Positions 9,864 to 18,347 of a stretch of DNA of 56,985 nt are shown one piece after another. Position numbers and translations under genes: made by a program. Source of the DNA: Limnohabitans sp. DM1 (GTDB taxonomy: Bacteria > Pseudomonadota > Gammaproteobacteria > Burkholderiales > Burkholderiaceae_C); NCBI RefSeq assembly GCF_001269385.1, contig NZ_CXOO01000002.1, positions 1,842 through 58,826 on the forward strand, read 5' to 3'. Below the pieces are notes generated by a model. It saw only the letters and a list, made by a program, of their open reading frames with translations. It ran no database searches and was not told the DNA's origin. The number at the start of each line of letters is the position of its first letter. Positions within the stretch are counted from its first letter, which is position 1.

Positions 9864-10103
9864 TCATTTCAACAAATCGTGTTCGAGCAGTTTCTTGCGC
9901 AAGGTATTGCGGTTCAGACCCAGCCATTCGGCCGCGCGCGACTGGTTCTGGCCCGACTGGGTCATCACCACGTCAAGCAGCGGCTTTTCGACCAGTTTGA
10001 CCAGCATGTCATAAAGGCCTGTGGGGTCGGTGCCGTCCAGGTCGCGGAAGTAAATGTCCAGGTTGTCCCGGATGCAGTTTTCAATGGATTGGGGTTCGCT
10101 CAT
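9864..10103 (-). CDS. fis: Fis-family nucleoid protein
   Basis: A 79-aa small DNA-binding protein. The C-terminal helix-turn-helix (SRAAEWLGLNRNTLRKKL, about residues 56-73) is the Fis/NtrC-type HTH, and the N-terminal half forms the dimerisation helices (LYDMLVKLVEKPLLDVVM). It bends DNA and regulates rRNA/tRNA promoters and growth-phase genes. Its ATG overlaps the stop of dusB by 4 nt, reproducing the dusB-fis operon of proteobacteria; purH follows about 100 bp later. Confidence 0.95.
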   Translation of the reverse strand: MSEPQSIENCIRDNLDIYFRDLDGTDPTGLYDMLVKLVEKPLLDVVMTQSGQNQSRAAEWLGLNRNTLRKKLLEHDLLK

Positions 10104-11146
10104 GGCGTGGTCTCTAAATCGGTGCAGGCCTGAAGGCGCAGGGCCTGGCGCTGGGGCAGACGCTCCATCTGATCGGCCATGCCGTCCAGATAAGCGGCCA
10201 CGGCGGCCAGTTGCCCAGCTGCAGTCTCCAAGGTGTTCATGTGTTCGCGAAAGGCGTCGCCACCGGGCAGCGTGCGCACATACCAGCCGATGTGTTTGCG
10301 CGCAGAGCGCACACCGGTGTATTCGCCGTACAGGCCATAGTGGTCTTGCAGGTGTTCCAGCAGGGCGCGGCGCACCTCGGCCACCAGCGGCGGCGCCAGG
10401 TGTTCGCCCGTTGCCAAAAAGTGGTCAATCTCGCGAAAAATCCAGGGGCTGCCCTGCGCGGCGCGGCCAATCATCACGGCATCGGCGCCGGTGAACTTGA
10501 GCACATCGCGGGCTTTTTCGGGTGAATCCACATCGCCATTGGCCACCACCGGGATGCGCAAAGCGGCCTTAACGGCGGCCACGGTCTCGTATTCGGCCCA
10601 GCCTTTGTAGCCTTGCTCGCGGGTGCGGCCGTGCACGGTGACCATTTGCACCCCCGCGCTTTCGGCGGCCCGGGCCAGGCTCAGGGCGTTTTTTTCGGCG
10701 TCGCACCAACCGGTGCGCATTTTCAAAGTGACGGGCACACCGTGCGGCAAAGCCGCTTCGACCACCGCGCTGATGATCTCCAGCGCCAGCGGCTCGTCTT
10801 GCATCAGGGCCGATCCAGCCCATTTGTTGCAGACTTTTTTGGCCGGGCAGCCCATGTTGATGTCGATGATTTGCGCGCCCCGGTCGATGTTGTAGCGGGC
10901 AGCATCGGCCATCATCTGCGCCTCGGTGCCTGCAATTTGCACAGCAATCGGGCCGGGCTCGCCGTCGTGGTTGGCGCGGCGCGAGGTCTTGAGCGAAGCC
11001 CACAAGTCAGGCCGCGAGGTCACCATTTCGCTCACCGCATAGCCCGCCCCAAACTGCCTGCACAGCTGGCGAAACGGCCGGTCGGTCACCCCCGCCATGG
11101 GGGCGACAAACAAGTTGTTCGGCAATAGGAAAGGGCCAATCTGCAT
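10100..11146 (-). CDS. dusB: tRNA-dihydrouridine synthase B
   Basis: A 348-aa FMN-dependent TIM-barrel enzyme reducing uridine to dihydrouridine in tRNA. It starts MQIGPFLLPNNLFVAPMAGV. It has the family signature with the catalytic Cys, INMGCPAKKVCNK (about residues 105-117), the FMN/phosphate site TVHGRTREQGYKG, and NGDVDSPEKA with MIGRAAQGSPW. First gene of the dusB-fis unit (4-nt overlap with fis). On the minus strand, TACAAT at 11190-11195 is a candidate -10 about 45 nt upstream of the start. Confidence 0.96.
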   Translation of the reverse strand: MQIGPFLLPNNLFVAPMAGVTDRPFRQLCRQFGAGYAVSEMVTSRPDLWASLKTSRRANHDGEPGPIAVQIAGTEAQMMADAARYNIDRGAQIIDINMGCPAKKVCNKWAGSALMQDEPLALEIISAVVEAALPHGVPVTLKMRTGWCDAEKNALSLARAAESAGVQMVTVHGRTREQGYKGWAEYETVAAVKAALRIPVVANGDVDSPEKARDVLKFTGADAVMIGRAAQGSPWIFREIDHFLATGEHLAPPLVAEVRRALLEHLQDHYGLYGEYTGVRSARKHIGWYVRTLPGGDAFREHMNTLETAAGQLAAVAAYLDGMADQMERLPQRQALRLQACTDLETTP

Positions 11147-11326
11147 GACTGGAAGGTGTGCTGAAAAAAGGAATGCTTAAAAAGTAGGCACGATTGTAGT
11201 TGCTTAATATTTCAGCAACTGAAAGCGAAATGTGCTAGAGCGCATCCAAATGTTTGTGAATCCGGTGAACCATTGGTCATCATCCCACCATGGCTAAGTG
11301 TTGCGCTTGTACCTATGTCGCAGGAA

Positions 11327-13141
11327 TCAAACAGACCGGATGGCACGGGCTACCGCTTCTGCCACCTTGATACCGTCCACGCCCGCCGACAAAATGCCGC
11401 CCGCATAGCTGGCACCTTCGCCCGCCGGGTAAAGACCACGGGTGTTGAGACTCTGAAAATCTTCACCGCGTTGGATTTTGAGTGGTGACGAGGTGCGCGT
11501 TTCCACCCCGGTCATGACCGCATCATGCATGTCATAGCCCTTGATCTTGCGGCCAAACACCGGCAGCGCTTCGCGCATGGCGGCCAACGCAAAGCCCGGC
11601 AACACCTCGGCCAAATCGACCAGCTTCACGCCGGGTTTGTAAGACGGTTGCACGCTGCCCCAGGTGGTAGAGGGGCGCTGCGCCAAAAAGTCGCCCACCA
11701 GTTGGCCGGGCGCTTCGTAGTTGCTGCCGCCCACCTCAAAGGCGCGGGTTTCGAGTTGGCGCTGCAGCACGATGCCCGCCAGCGGGTGCGCTTGGGGGGG
11801 CTGCTGCGCGGCCAATGCTTGGGCTTCTTGCGCCAGCTGCACGCCGTCCTGCTCGCCAAAGGCGGCTTGCCAGGCGGCGGTATCCAGCGGGTAATCGGGC
11901 GGGTCGATGGCCACCACCATGCCCGCGTTGGCATTTCGCTCGTTGCGCGAGTACTGGCTCATACCGTTGGTGACCACGCGGCCCGGCTCGCTGGTGGCGG
12001 CCACCACCGTGCCGCCGGGGCACATGCAAAAGCTGTAGACCGCGCGGCCGTTTTGCGCGTGGTGCACGAGCTTGTAATCGGCCGCGCCCAGCAGCGGGTG
12101 GCCTGCGTGGCGGCCCCAGCGGGCTTGGTCGATCACGCGTTGCGGGTGCTCGATGCGCACGCCTATCGAAAACGCCTTGGCCTGCATGGCCACGCCACGG
12201 CGGTGCAGCATGACAAAAGTGTCGCGCGAGCTGTGGCCCAGGGCCAATACCGCGTGGCGCGTGGGCAGAGTATGGCTTTGGCCGGTTTGCTGGTCCAGTA
12301 CCTGCAAACCGATGAGTTGATGCCCGCCATCTGCGGGCGAGAGCAGCACATCGCTCACGCGCTGCTCAAAACGGATCTCGCCGCCCAGTGCGATGATTTG
12401 TTCGCGGATGTGCTCGACCACCTTGACCAACTTGAAGGTCCCGATGTGCGGGTGCGCGGCGTACAGGATGTCGGCGGGCGCGCCGGCTTTGACGAACTCA
12501 TGAATGACCTTGCGGCCCAGGTGGCGCGGGTCCTTGATCTGGCTGTAGAGCTTGCCGTCACTGAAGGTGCCTGCGCCGCCTTCGCCAAACTGCACATTGC
12601 TTTCGGGGTTGAGCACTTTTTTACGCCACAGGCCCCAGGTGTCCTTGGTGCGTTCACGCACCGGCTTGCCGCGCTCGAGCACGATGGGCCGAAAGCCCAT
12701 TTGCGCGAGGGCCAGCGCAGCGAACATGCCGCATGGCCCAAAGCCCACCACCACAGGGCGCTCGCCGTCTTGCATGCCAAAGCCTGCGCAAGCGTAGCTT
12801 GGCGCATGCCAGGCCATGTCGGGCGTGGGCTGAATGTGCGGGTTTTTCTCGAACTGCTGCAACAAGGCCGCTTCGGCCTGCGCATGGGTCAGTGTGATGT
12901 CGACAATGAACACCGCCAGCAACTCGGCCTTGCGGGCATCAAAGCTGCGCTTGAAGACCTGCAGCGTGACGATGTCGGCTTGTTCAATGCCCAAGGCCTT
13001 GGCCACCAGCTGGCGCAAGGCCGCTTCGGGGTGGGGCGGCGGGATGCGGTCTTGGTCGGTTTCTGTGGGCGCGTCGGCAGCGCGACGCATTTCAACCGGC
13101 AGGGCCGACAAGGGAAGTTTGAGTTCAGAAATTCGGATCAT
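11327..13141 (-). CDS. NAD(P)/FAD-dependent oxidoreductase (COG2509-like)
   Basis: A 604-aa flavoprotein. The N-terminal about 110 residues are an extra domain (PHPEAALRQLVAKALGI, then LQVFKRSFDARK) that precedes the Rossmann FAD site VVVGFGPCGMFAALALAQ (about residues 130-147). Downstream lie GGAGTFSDGKLYSQIKD and the C-terminal FAD segment GLYPAGEGASYAGGILSAG. This layout matches the uncharacterised COG2509 dehydrogenase family; the substrate is unknown. The gene stands alone between dusB and rnpB. ATG 13141 gives full family length. Confidence 0.85.
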   Translation of the reverse strand: MIRISELKLPLSALPVEMRRAADAPTETDQDRIPPPHPEAALRQLVAKALGIEQADIVTLQVFKRSFDARKAELLAVFIVDITLTHAQAEAALLQQFEKNPHIQPTPDMAWHAPSYACAGFGMQDGERPVVVGFGPCGMFAALALAQMGFRPIVLERGKPVRERTKDTWGLWRKKVLNPESNVQFGEGGAGTFSDGKLYSQIKDPRHLGRKVIHEFVKAGAPADILYAAHPHIGTFKLVKVVEHIREQIIALGGEIRFEQRVSDVLLSPADGGHQLIGLQVLDQQTGQSHTLPTRHAVLALGHSSRDTFVMLHRRGVAMQAKAFSIGVRIEHPQRVIDQARWGRHAGHPLLGAADYKLVHHAQNGRAVYSFCMCPGGTVVAATSEPGRVVTNGMSQYSRNERNANAGMVVAIDPPDYPLDTAAWQAAFGEQDGVQLAQEAQALAAQQPPQAHPLAGIVLQRQLETRAFEVGGSNYEAPGQLVGDFLAQRPSTTWGSVQPSYKPGVKLVDLAEVLPGFALAAMREALPVFGRKIKGYDMHDAVMTGVETRTSSPLKIQRGEDFQSLNTRGLYPAGEGASYAGGILSAGVDGIKVAEAVARAIRSV

Positions 13142-13240
13142 GGTCGTGGCTTGTGGTTATCAAGCAAGAAGCCGTGATTATCTCAGGCAGGCAAAGCGCT
13201 TTTGGACCTTGAAGGCATGGGGTGGGTGATAATCTGAGTC

Positions 13241-13560
13241 GTGAAGCACGCCAGACCGCCGCTGGTGCAATCTCCGAAAGGAGGCACTGGAGGAACGTCC
13301 GGACTGCACAGGACAGCGTAGGAGGTAACACCTCTCCACCGTGAGGTGAGGATCAGAGCAACAGAGACGAGCCGATTGAGTTCGGGTGAAACGGGCAATC
13401 TCTACGCGCAGCAATACCAAGTAGGCCAACGTTGATGTGGTTCCGCAGAGTTGGCGGGTAGGTAGCACCGAGCCGGGTGGGCAACCCCCGGCCCAGAGTA
13501 ATGGCGGTCACGCAGCGGGCAACTGCTGTGCACAGAATCCGGCTTATCGGCGGGCTTCAC
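13241..13560 (+). ncRNA. rnpB: RNase P RNA (M1 RNA), bacterial type A
   Basis: The conserved 5' core GAGGAACGTCCGGAC occurs at about 13290, and the 3' core ACAGAATCCGGCTTATCG at about 13532-13549. The 5' GTGAAGC (13241) pairs with the 3' GCTTCAC (13554-13560), closing the molecule. Further conserved elements are a CAGAGACGAGCC-like segment, AGTAGGCCAACG, and GGGTAGGTAGCACCGAG with GGCAACCCCCGGCC. This is the catalytic subunit of RNase P, which matures tRNA 5' ends. A GATAAT at 13227-13232 is the likely -10. Ends are good to within a few bases. Confidence 0.95.
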
Positions 13561-13606
13561 ACTTATTCAAACGCGACCAGGGTGATCGCGTGTTTTCGCA
13601 GACAAC

Positions 13607-13632
13607 AAAAAACCCGTCGAGGCGGGTTTTTT
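13607..13632 (+). terminator. Rho-independent terminator of rnpB
   Basis: Stem AAAAAACCCG, loop TCGAGG, stem CGGGTTTTTT with a T-tract. It lies 45 nt after the mature rnpB end and 20 bp before the convergent end of the Rrf2-family gene. The symmetrical A/T flanks allow it to act in both directions. Confidence 0.9.
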
Positions 13633-13652
13633 TGTGGGCGGTCAAAAACCAG

Positions 13653-14174
13653 TCAGCCGCGTGAAGGCATCAAGGTGCCCGCCAGCGCAAACACCGAATT
13701 GGGTGCGGTGATCTTCAAATTGCTTTTGGGCTTGGCAAACACGCCTCGCTTGACGACAGGCTGTGGTGCGGGCTCCACGGTGACGCCTTTGGTGCGCTGC
13801 TCTGCCACCAATTGGCGAAGGCTGATGGATTGCAGGTGGGTCAGCATTTTCTCGTTCAGGCTGGCCCACAGCTCGCTGTTCATCCAGCTGCCATCGGCTC
13901 CTGCTTCGTCGTCGGATGGCGCATCCACAGCGCCCACGATGTCGGCCATAGTGATTTTTTCGGCATTGCGCGACAGCGAATAACCGCCGCCTGGGCCGCG
14001 TGTGCTCTCGACCAGGCCTTGCTGGCGCAACTTGCTGAACAGCTGTTCCAGGTAGGACAGCGAAATTTGGTGGCGCACGCTGATGGCGGCCAGCGATACA
14101 GGGCCGCGGTCTTCGCGCAGGGCGACGTCGATCATGGCGGTGACGGCAAATCGGCTCTTGGTGCTCAAACGCAT
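13653..14174 (-). CDS. Rrf2/IscR-family regulator lacking cluster cysteines
   Basis: A 173-aa protein with the IscR N-terminus (MRLSTKSRFAVTAMIDVAL), a winged helix with recognition segment ISLSYLEQLFSKLRQQGLV (about 37-55) and wing RGPGGGYSLSR (59-69). In IscR the following region holds three Cys ligands of a [2Fe-2S] cluster. Here that stretch (about 85-105, DAPSDDEAGADGSWMNSELW) has none, and the whole protein contains no Cys. The family-known cluster sensing is therefore not possible, and only DNA binding is expected. An extra basic tail (about 140-173) is present. No isc/suf genes are nearby. The start has a strong AAGGAG 6 nt upstream of ATG. Probably a paralogue or an IscR that lost sensing. 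Confidence 0.88.
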   Translation of the reverse strand: MRLSTKSRFAVTAMIDVALREDRGPVSLAAISVRHQISLSYLEQLFSKLRQQGLVESTRGPGGGYSLSRNAEKITMADIVGAVDAPSDDEAGADGSWMNSELWASLNEKMLTHLQSISLRQLVAEQRTKGVTVEPAPQPVVKRGVFAKPKSNLKITAPNSVFALAGTLMPSRG

Positions 14175-14341
14175 GGTGTGCTCCTTAATTCGTTGGACAA
14201 ACCCTCATGGGCATTGCCCCGGTCACGGGCTGCGGGGTACGCAAATGTGACTGAATGGTAATTTTCTCAGACTCTTGACACAAATGGGGATTGCCCGTTT
14301 GATTTCAAGGGTAAATCCTGTGCGTTTTTGTCGGAAATCAA

Positions 14342-15037
14342 CTAGAAGCGTTCGTAGTCTTCCAGTTGCCGCCATTGACCGGGCTCCAGAGGGGCCAGGC
14401 TCAGTCGGCCCACCCGCTGACGGCGCAGGTCCTGCAGGGGGCATTGTTCGTCCAGCCAGCGGCCCAACTCCAGCCCATCGATGTCTTTGCCCGCGATGCG
14501 CAGCACCGTGAGTTGCTCGGTCTGGCGGTTGATGCTGGCGCGGATACCCGGGCCGTTCAGGGCCTTGATCAGGCCGCCTGGTACTTCGCCGCCCACGGTG
14601 GCCATCCATTCTTGCTCCATGGGGCTGCGGCGGTCTTCCAGGTGGCGCATCACAGCCACGTCATCTGTGAAGATGCACAGCCCGCTGGCGGGTTTGGCCA
14701 AGGGCAGCGGCATTTGCATCTTGGCCAGGCGCTCGGGGCCCCACATGCCAGGCTGGGGGGCTTTGAGGCCCACGGTGTCCTGCAGCCAGGCCAGGTTGGC
14801 CACCCGGTGGGCGGGTTTGAACAGCACCAGGGTCATGGGGGCCAGTGCCGCCATGGAGACCAGGCGGTTGACTTGAACAGTTTGCTCGGGCCGCACACGC
14901 CGGGCCGGGTCGGTCACGACTTTGCCCGCCACCTGCACACCACCGGCCACGATCAGGGCTTCGGCTTCGCGGCGCGAGCAGTTTTGCTCGGCGGCCACGC
15001 GTTTGGCCAGGCGGATGCCTTCTTCAGAGGAAATCAT
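14342..15037 (-). CDS. RsuA/RluF-like pseudouridine synthase homologue, catalytic Asp missing
   Basis: A 231-aa protein. The N-terminal S4 RNA-binding domain (about 7-57, NCSRREAEALIVAGGVQVAG) is followed by a RsuA/RluB/E/F-type synthase fold: LVLFKPAHRVANLAW, then TDDVAVMRHLEDRRSPMEQE and KALNGPGIRASINR. Family enzymes have a GRLD motif with the nucleophilic Asp. Here the aligned segment reads ERLAKMQMPLPLAKPASGL, so Asp is Ala105 and about nine extra residues precede SGL. RNA binding is likely; pseudouridylation is doubtful. The ATG at 15037 is preferred over a TTG four codons upstream. Confidence 0.8.
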   Translation of the reverse strand: MISSEEGIRLAKRVAAEQNCSRREAEALIVAGGVQVAGKVVTDPARRVRPEQTVQVNRLVSMAALAPMTLVLFKPAHRVANLAWLQDTVGLKAPQPGMWGPERLAKMQMPLPLAKPASGLCIFTDDVAVMRHLEDRRSPMEQEWMATVGGEVPGGLIKALNGPGIRASINRQTEQLTVLRIAGKDIDGLELGRWLDEQCPLQDLRRQRVGRLSLAPLEPGQWRQLEDYERF

Positions 15038-15065
15038 CGATGCTTTCAAAAATACTCAAAGCGAA

Positions 15066-16712
15066 TCAAGACAGGGCTTGTTCGCGGATGTGGTCCACAT
15101 GCGCTTGCAGCGAACGGGCCGCCACGGGCCACAGGCGTGGCGGCACGTCGTCGTAGGCTTTTTCCACCCATTCTTGCAAGCTGCCTTGGGGCAGGGCCTG
15201 CATGGCGGCGGCGATTTTGGCTTCGCGCTTCAAGCGGTGGGCCTTCAGGTGCGTGATGGCCTGGTGGGCAAAACCCAACACATGGCCGTGCGCGGGCAAG
15301 ATGAATTCGATGCCACCGGCCTCGCAGGCCGCAGCCAGTTTGTCCAGTGAATCCAGATAGTCGCCCATGTGGCCGTCGGGTGGGTCGATCACGGTGGTGC
15401 TGCCGTTGAGCACGTGGTCGCCCGAAAACAACAGGCCGTCTTCTTCGAGCACCAGGCACAGGTGGTTGGCCGCGTGGCCGGGGGTGTGCACCACGCGCAG
15501 GGTGTGGGTGATTTCGCCGTCCACGCCAATGCCTTGCAGCACCAGTTTTTCGCCGTCGGCCAGCTCGCGCTCCGGGGTGAATCGGCTGTTGGCGCGGGCG
15601 GTGGGCTTGGAGGCCAGGCCCAGGATGGGCGGCTTGTGGGTGCACAGCGCCTGCAGCGGGGCCGCGCCGGGCGAATGGTCGGGGTGAGAGTGGGTGCACA
15701 CAATGGCTTTGATTTGCCCGCCTGCGGCACGCCAGATGCGTTGCAGGTGCGCGTCGTCGGCCGGGCCGGGGTCAATGGCGATGTAGCCGGTGTTCGGGTC
15801 GCCCACCAAATAACTGTTGGTACCGGGGCCGGTCATCACGCCGGGGTTCGGGGCGGTGAGGCGCTGCACGTTTTTGAGCAGGGGTACCGGCTGGTCGGTC
15901 TGCCAGTCCAGGTGGTGGTGGATTTGCCCGTCGGGCGTGACCAGGGCCAGCTCGCCAAAGGGGGCTTCATGCTCCATGTAACGCGCTTCGTTGCCTGCCA
16001 GCCAGCCGGCGCGGGGACAACTGGTCCACAGCGGCTCGTCGTTGACGGCGCAGGCTTGAAGGACCGCATCCACACTGGCAAATGATTTGAGGCGGTCAAG
16101 TGTGCGGATGGTCGGAAAGATGATGAAGAACTGGCCGCCTGCATGGCGGTCCAGCGCGTCTTGTGGGCGAACCCAAACGGGCTCGAATTGCTCGGACTCG
16201 TCGGCCACCGGAGTCTGGCCTTCGGGCATGCGGGCCACCAAAAAGGGCACGTCAAAGCGGCGTGGCAGGTCGCGGTCGGTGATCCAGTGGGCCAGCACAA
16301 ACACCTGGTCTGCCGCTAGCGTGAGGCCTCGGACCTGGCACTGGGAGGCAAAAGCCGTTTGGCGGTCGATGGCGGCGATGTCGCTGTGGTCGGCCCAGCG
16401 CCCATCGGCATGGCGGGCGAACAAGATGCCCAGCTCTTCAAAGCTCTCGCGGATGGCGGCAATCGCCTGCGTCAGGTGCAGGTCGCTTTGGGTGGGGCGG
16501 CGCTGCGCCATGCTGTGCGCTTGGGCATCGGCGGCGTCGATGCCGCCACCCGGAAACACATAGGCGCCGGGCGCGAAACTGGCCGTCATGGAGCGGCGTG
16601 TCATCAGAACTTCGAGCCCGCCAGGGCCGTCGCGCAAGAGCAGCACGGTGGCGGCTGGGCGCAGGGGCGCGGGTTCACGTTGGGGGTAGAGGAGTTGGGA
16701 GGTGCGTGCCAT
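15066..16712 (-). CDS. NUDIX + metallo-beta-lactamase fusion hydrolase
   Basis: A 548-aa two-domain protein. Residues about 15-240 form a NUDIX-like domain ([15 protein letters not shown], then [10 protein letters not shown]), with the Nudix box split by an insertion of about 25 residues after GGGID. From about 270 a metallo-beta-lactamase domain follows: [10 protein letters not shown], the metal motif [33 protein letters not shown] and PAHGH, i.e. all Zn ligands. This half resembles LACTB2/glyoxalase-II-like hydrolases. The NUDIX part may have lost catalysis and act in binding (inference). Substrate unknown. It is divergent from dapF by 51 bp. Confidence 0.85.
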   Translation of the reverse strand: MARTSQLLYPQREPAPLRPAATVLLLRDGPGGLEVLMTRRSMTASFAPGAYVFPGGGIDAADAQAHSMAQRRPTQSDLHLTQAIAAIRESFEELGILFARHADGRWADHSDIAAIDRQTAFASQCQVRGLTLAADQVFVLAHWITDRDLPRRFDVPFLVARMPEGQTPVADESEQFEPVWVRPQDALDRHAGGQFFIIFPTIRTLDRLKSFASVDAVLQACAVNDEPLWTSCPRAGWLAGNEARYMEHEAPFGELALVTPDGQIHHHLDWQTDQPVPLLKNVQRLTAPNPGVMTGPGTNSYLVGDPNTGYIAIDPGPADDAHLQRIWRAAGGQIKAIVCTHSHPDHSPGAAPLQALCTHKPPILGLASKPTARANSRFTPERELADGEKLVLQGIGVDGEITHTLRVVHTPGHAANHLCLVLEEDGLLFSGDHVLNGSTTVIDPPDGHMGDYLDSLDKLAAACEAGGIEFILPAHGHVLGFAHQAITHLKAHRLKREAKIAAAMQALPQGSLQEWVEKAYDDVPPRLWPVAARSLQAHVDHIREQALS

Positions 16713-16717
16713 GCCCC

Positions 16718-16723
16718 ATTATC
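16718..16723 (-). promoter_or_regulatory. -10-like GATAAT 5 nt before NUDIX-MBL start
   Basis: GATAAT on the minus strand is separated from the ATG at 16712 by only GGGGC. The short distance suggests leaderless or near-leaderless transcription. It lies in the 51-bp divergent region shared with dapF. Confidence 0.4.
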
Positions 16724-16750
16724 AGGCGGCCGAGGCCCTATCGCCCGGGC

Positions 16751-16756
16751 CATAAT
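16751..16756 (+). promoter_or_regulatory. -10-like CATAAT 7 nt before dapF start
   Basis: CATAAT is followed by CGCGGCC and then the dapF ATG at 16764. There is no Shine-Dalgarno in the gap, and the -35 position is poor. Fits the leaderless pattern seen at rlmI and the ABC genes. Confidence 0.4.
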
Positions 16757-16763
16757 CGCGGCC

Positions 16764-17633
16764 ATGCACATTCGCTTTACCAAGATGCAAGGGGCAGGCA
16801 ACGATTTTGTCGTGCTCGACGAGACGCAAGGCCGCCTGGGCCTCACCACGGCCCAATACCGCTTTCTGGCCGACCGCCACTTTGGCGTGGGGGCCGACCA
16901 GATCCTCACGGTGCGGCCTTCGCCCGCACCTGGGCTGGACTTTGAATACGTGATCCACAACGCCGATGGCGGCGAGGTGGAGCACTGCGGCAACGGGGCC
17001 CGTTGCTTTGTGCGCTATGTGCGCGACAAAGGCCTGACCGACAAAAGCAACGTGCGTGTGAAGGTGCAGCAAGGCGAGATTGAATTGCGGATGAACCCCG
17101 ACGGCCGTGTCACGGTGGACATGGGGGCGCCCGTTTTTGATTGGGATCGCGTGCCCTTCAAGCCGATCGGCCTCATCAGCGACCAGGTCAATGGCTGGCC
17201 GGTATTCGATTTGGCGTTGGGCGAGCTGGGCATCGCACGCGTTGGGGTGGTGTCCATGGGCAACCCGCACGCCGTGCAGCGCGTGGACGATGTGGACACC
17301 TTCCCGGTGCTGGCCCAGGGGCCGCTGATTGAAAACCACCCGGCTTTCCCCAAACGCGTGAACGCAGGTTTCATGCAGATCGTCTCGCGCAGCCAGATCA
17401 AGCTGCGCGTGTTCGAGCGCGGCGCGGGCGAGACCTTGGCCTGCGGCACCGGCGCTTGTGCGGCGGTGGTGGCCGGCATTCGCCAGGGCTGGCTGGACGC
17501 GCGTGTGGATGTGCAGACCCACGGCGGTGTGCTCACCATCGAGTGGGCCGGACAGGCCGACAGCCCAGTGCTGATGACCGGCCCGGCCACACCTGTGTTT
17601 GAGGGCAGCATTGACGTGCCCGACACCCTTTGA
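16764..17633 (+). CDS. dapF: Diaminopimelate epimerase
   Basis: A 289-aa cofactor-independent epimerase converting LL- to meso-diaminopimelate for lysine and peptidoglycan synthesis. It starts [20 protein letters not shown]. The two catalytic Cys sit in the expected mirrored motifs: [12 protein letters not shown] (about residue 75) and [13 protein letters not shown] (about 225). The start at 16764 is fixed by the conserved MxxxFxKMxGxGNDF opening; an in-frame upstream extension overlaps the divergent gene and is not used. It heads the dapF-DUF484-xerC group. Confidence 0.97.
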   Translation: MHIRFTKMQGAGNDFVVLDETQGRLGLTTAQYRFLADRHFGVGADQILTVRPSPAPGLDFEYVIHNADGGEVEHCGNGARCFVRYVRDKGLTDKSNVRVKVQQGEIELRMNPDGRVTVDMGAPVFDWDRVPFKPIGLISDQVNGWPVFDLALGELGIARVGVVSMGNPHAVQRVDDVDTFPVLAQGPLIENHPAFPKRVNAGFMQIVSRSQIKLRVFERGAGETLACGTGACAAVVAGIRQGWLDARVDVQTHGGVLTIEWAGQADSPVLMTGPATPVFEGSIDVPDTL

Positions 17634-17651
17634 CTTTTTTGGAAAAAAGAC

Positions 17652-18332
17652 ATGACACCGACCGAGCCCATGAACCCCATTACCGAAGACGACATTGCCA
17701 ACTATTTGGTGAATACGCCGGATTTTTTTGAGCGCCATGCCTCCTTGCTCGCCTCGGTCCAATTGACTCACCCCCAAAACCACCGCTCCGTGAGCCTGCA
17801 AGAGCGCCAGGCTCAAATGCTGCGCGACAAAATCAAGGCCCTGGAACACCGCATCATGGACATGATCCGGCACGGCAACGAAAACATGATCCTCACCGAC
17901 AAGCTTCACCGCTGGTCGTGTGAACTGCTGGTCACGCCGCCCGAGCAGCTGGCCGACTCGGCGGTGGACAACATTCGCGACTTGTTTCAGGTGCCCCAGC
18001 TGGCCTTGCGCCTGTGGTCACTGGGTACAGCGCATGCTGCGGCCCCGTATGCGCAAGGCGTGACGGAAGCGGTGCAAAAACTGGCCATCTCTTTGGAAAC
18101 GCCTTATGTGGGCCCCAATTCTGGCTACGAAGCGGTGCAGTGGTTGTCCGAACCCACCCAGGCCGCATCGCTGGCGCTGCTGGCTTTGCGCCCTGCACCC
18201 GGACAGCCGCCTTTTGGGCTGTTGGTGCTGGCATCCCCCGATCCGCAGCGCTTCAACAGCCAGATGGGCACCGATTTGCTGGAGCGCTTGGGCGAATTGG
18301 CGGGCGCTGCCCTGTCAGTGCTGCGCAGCTGA
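17652..18332 (+). CDS. DUF484 family protein
   Basis: A 226-aa protein. The N-terminus (ITEDDIANYLVNTPDFFERH, about 11-30) is followed by a helix rich in charged residues (LQERQAQMLRDKIKALEHR), and then a GAF-like C-terminal domain (about 90-226). This matches the DUF484/YigA family always found between dapF and xerC; its function is unknown. It sits 18 bp after dapF and 15 bp before xerC, so co-transcription is very likely. Confidence 0.9.
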   Translation: MTPTEPMNPITEDDIANYLVNTPDFFERHASLLASVQLTHPQNHRSVSLQERQAQMLRDKIKALEHRIMDMIRHGNENMILTDKLHRWSCELLVTPPEQLADSAVDNIRDLFQVPQLALRLWSLGTAHAAAPYAQGVTEAVQKLAISLETPYVGPNSGYEAVQWLSEPTQAASLALLALRPAPGQPPFGLLVLASPDPQRFNSQMGTDLLERLGELAGAALSVLRS

Positions 18333-18347
18333 AGTCGAGGCCGCCAG

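Noticed and set aside
11525..13177. 550-codon plus-strand frame opposite the FAD oxidoreductase
   Set aside because: A His/Ala/Gln-rich antisense artefact of a GC-rich gene. Similar long antisense frames at 4715-5659, 14366-15256, 23723-25285, 26927-28255 and 44227-46197 are rejected for the same reason.
13477..13983. Plus-strand frame across rnpB and the Rrf2 gene
   Set aside because: It runs through the structured RNase P RNA and its terminator.
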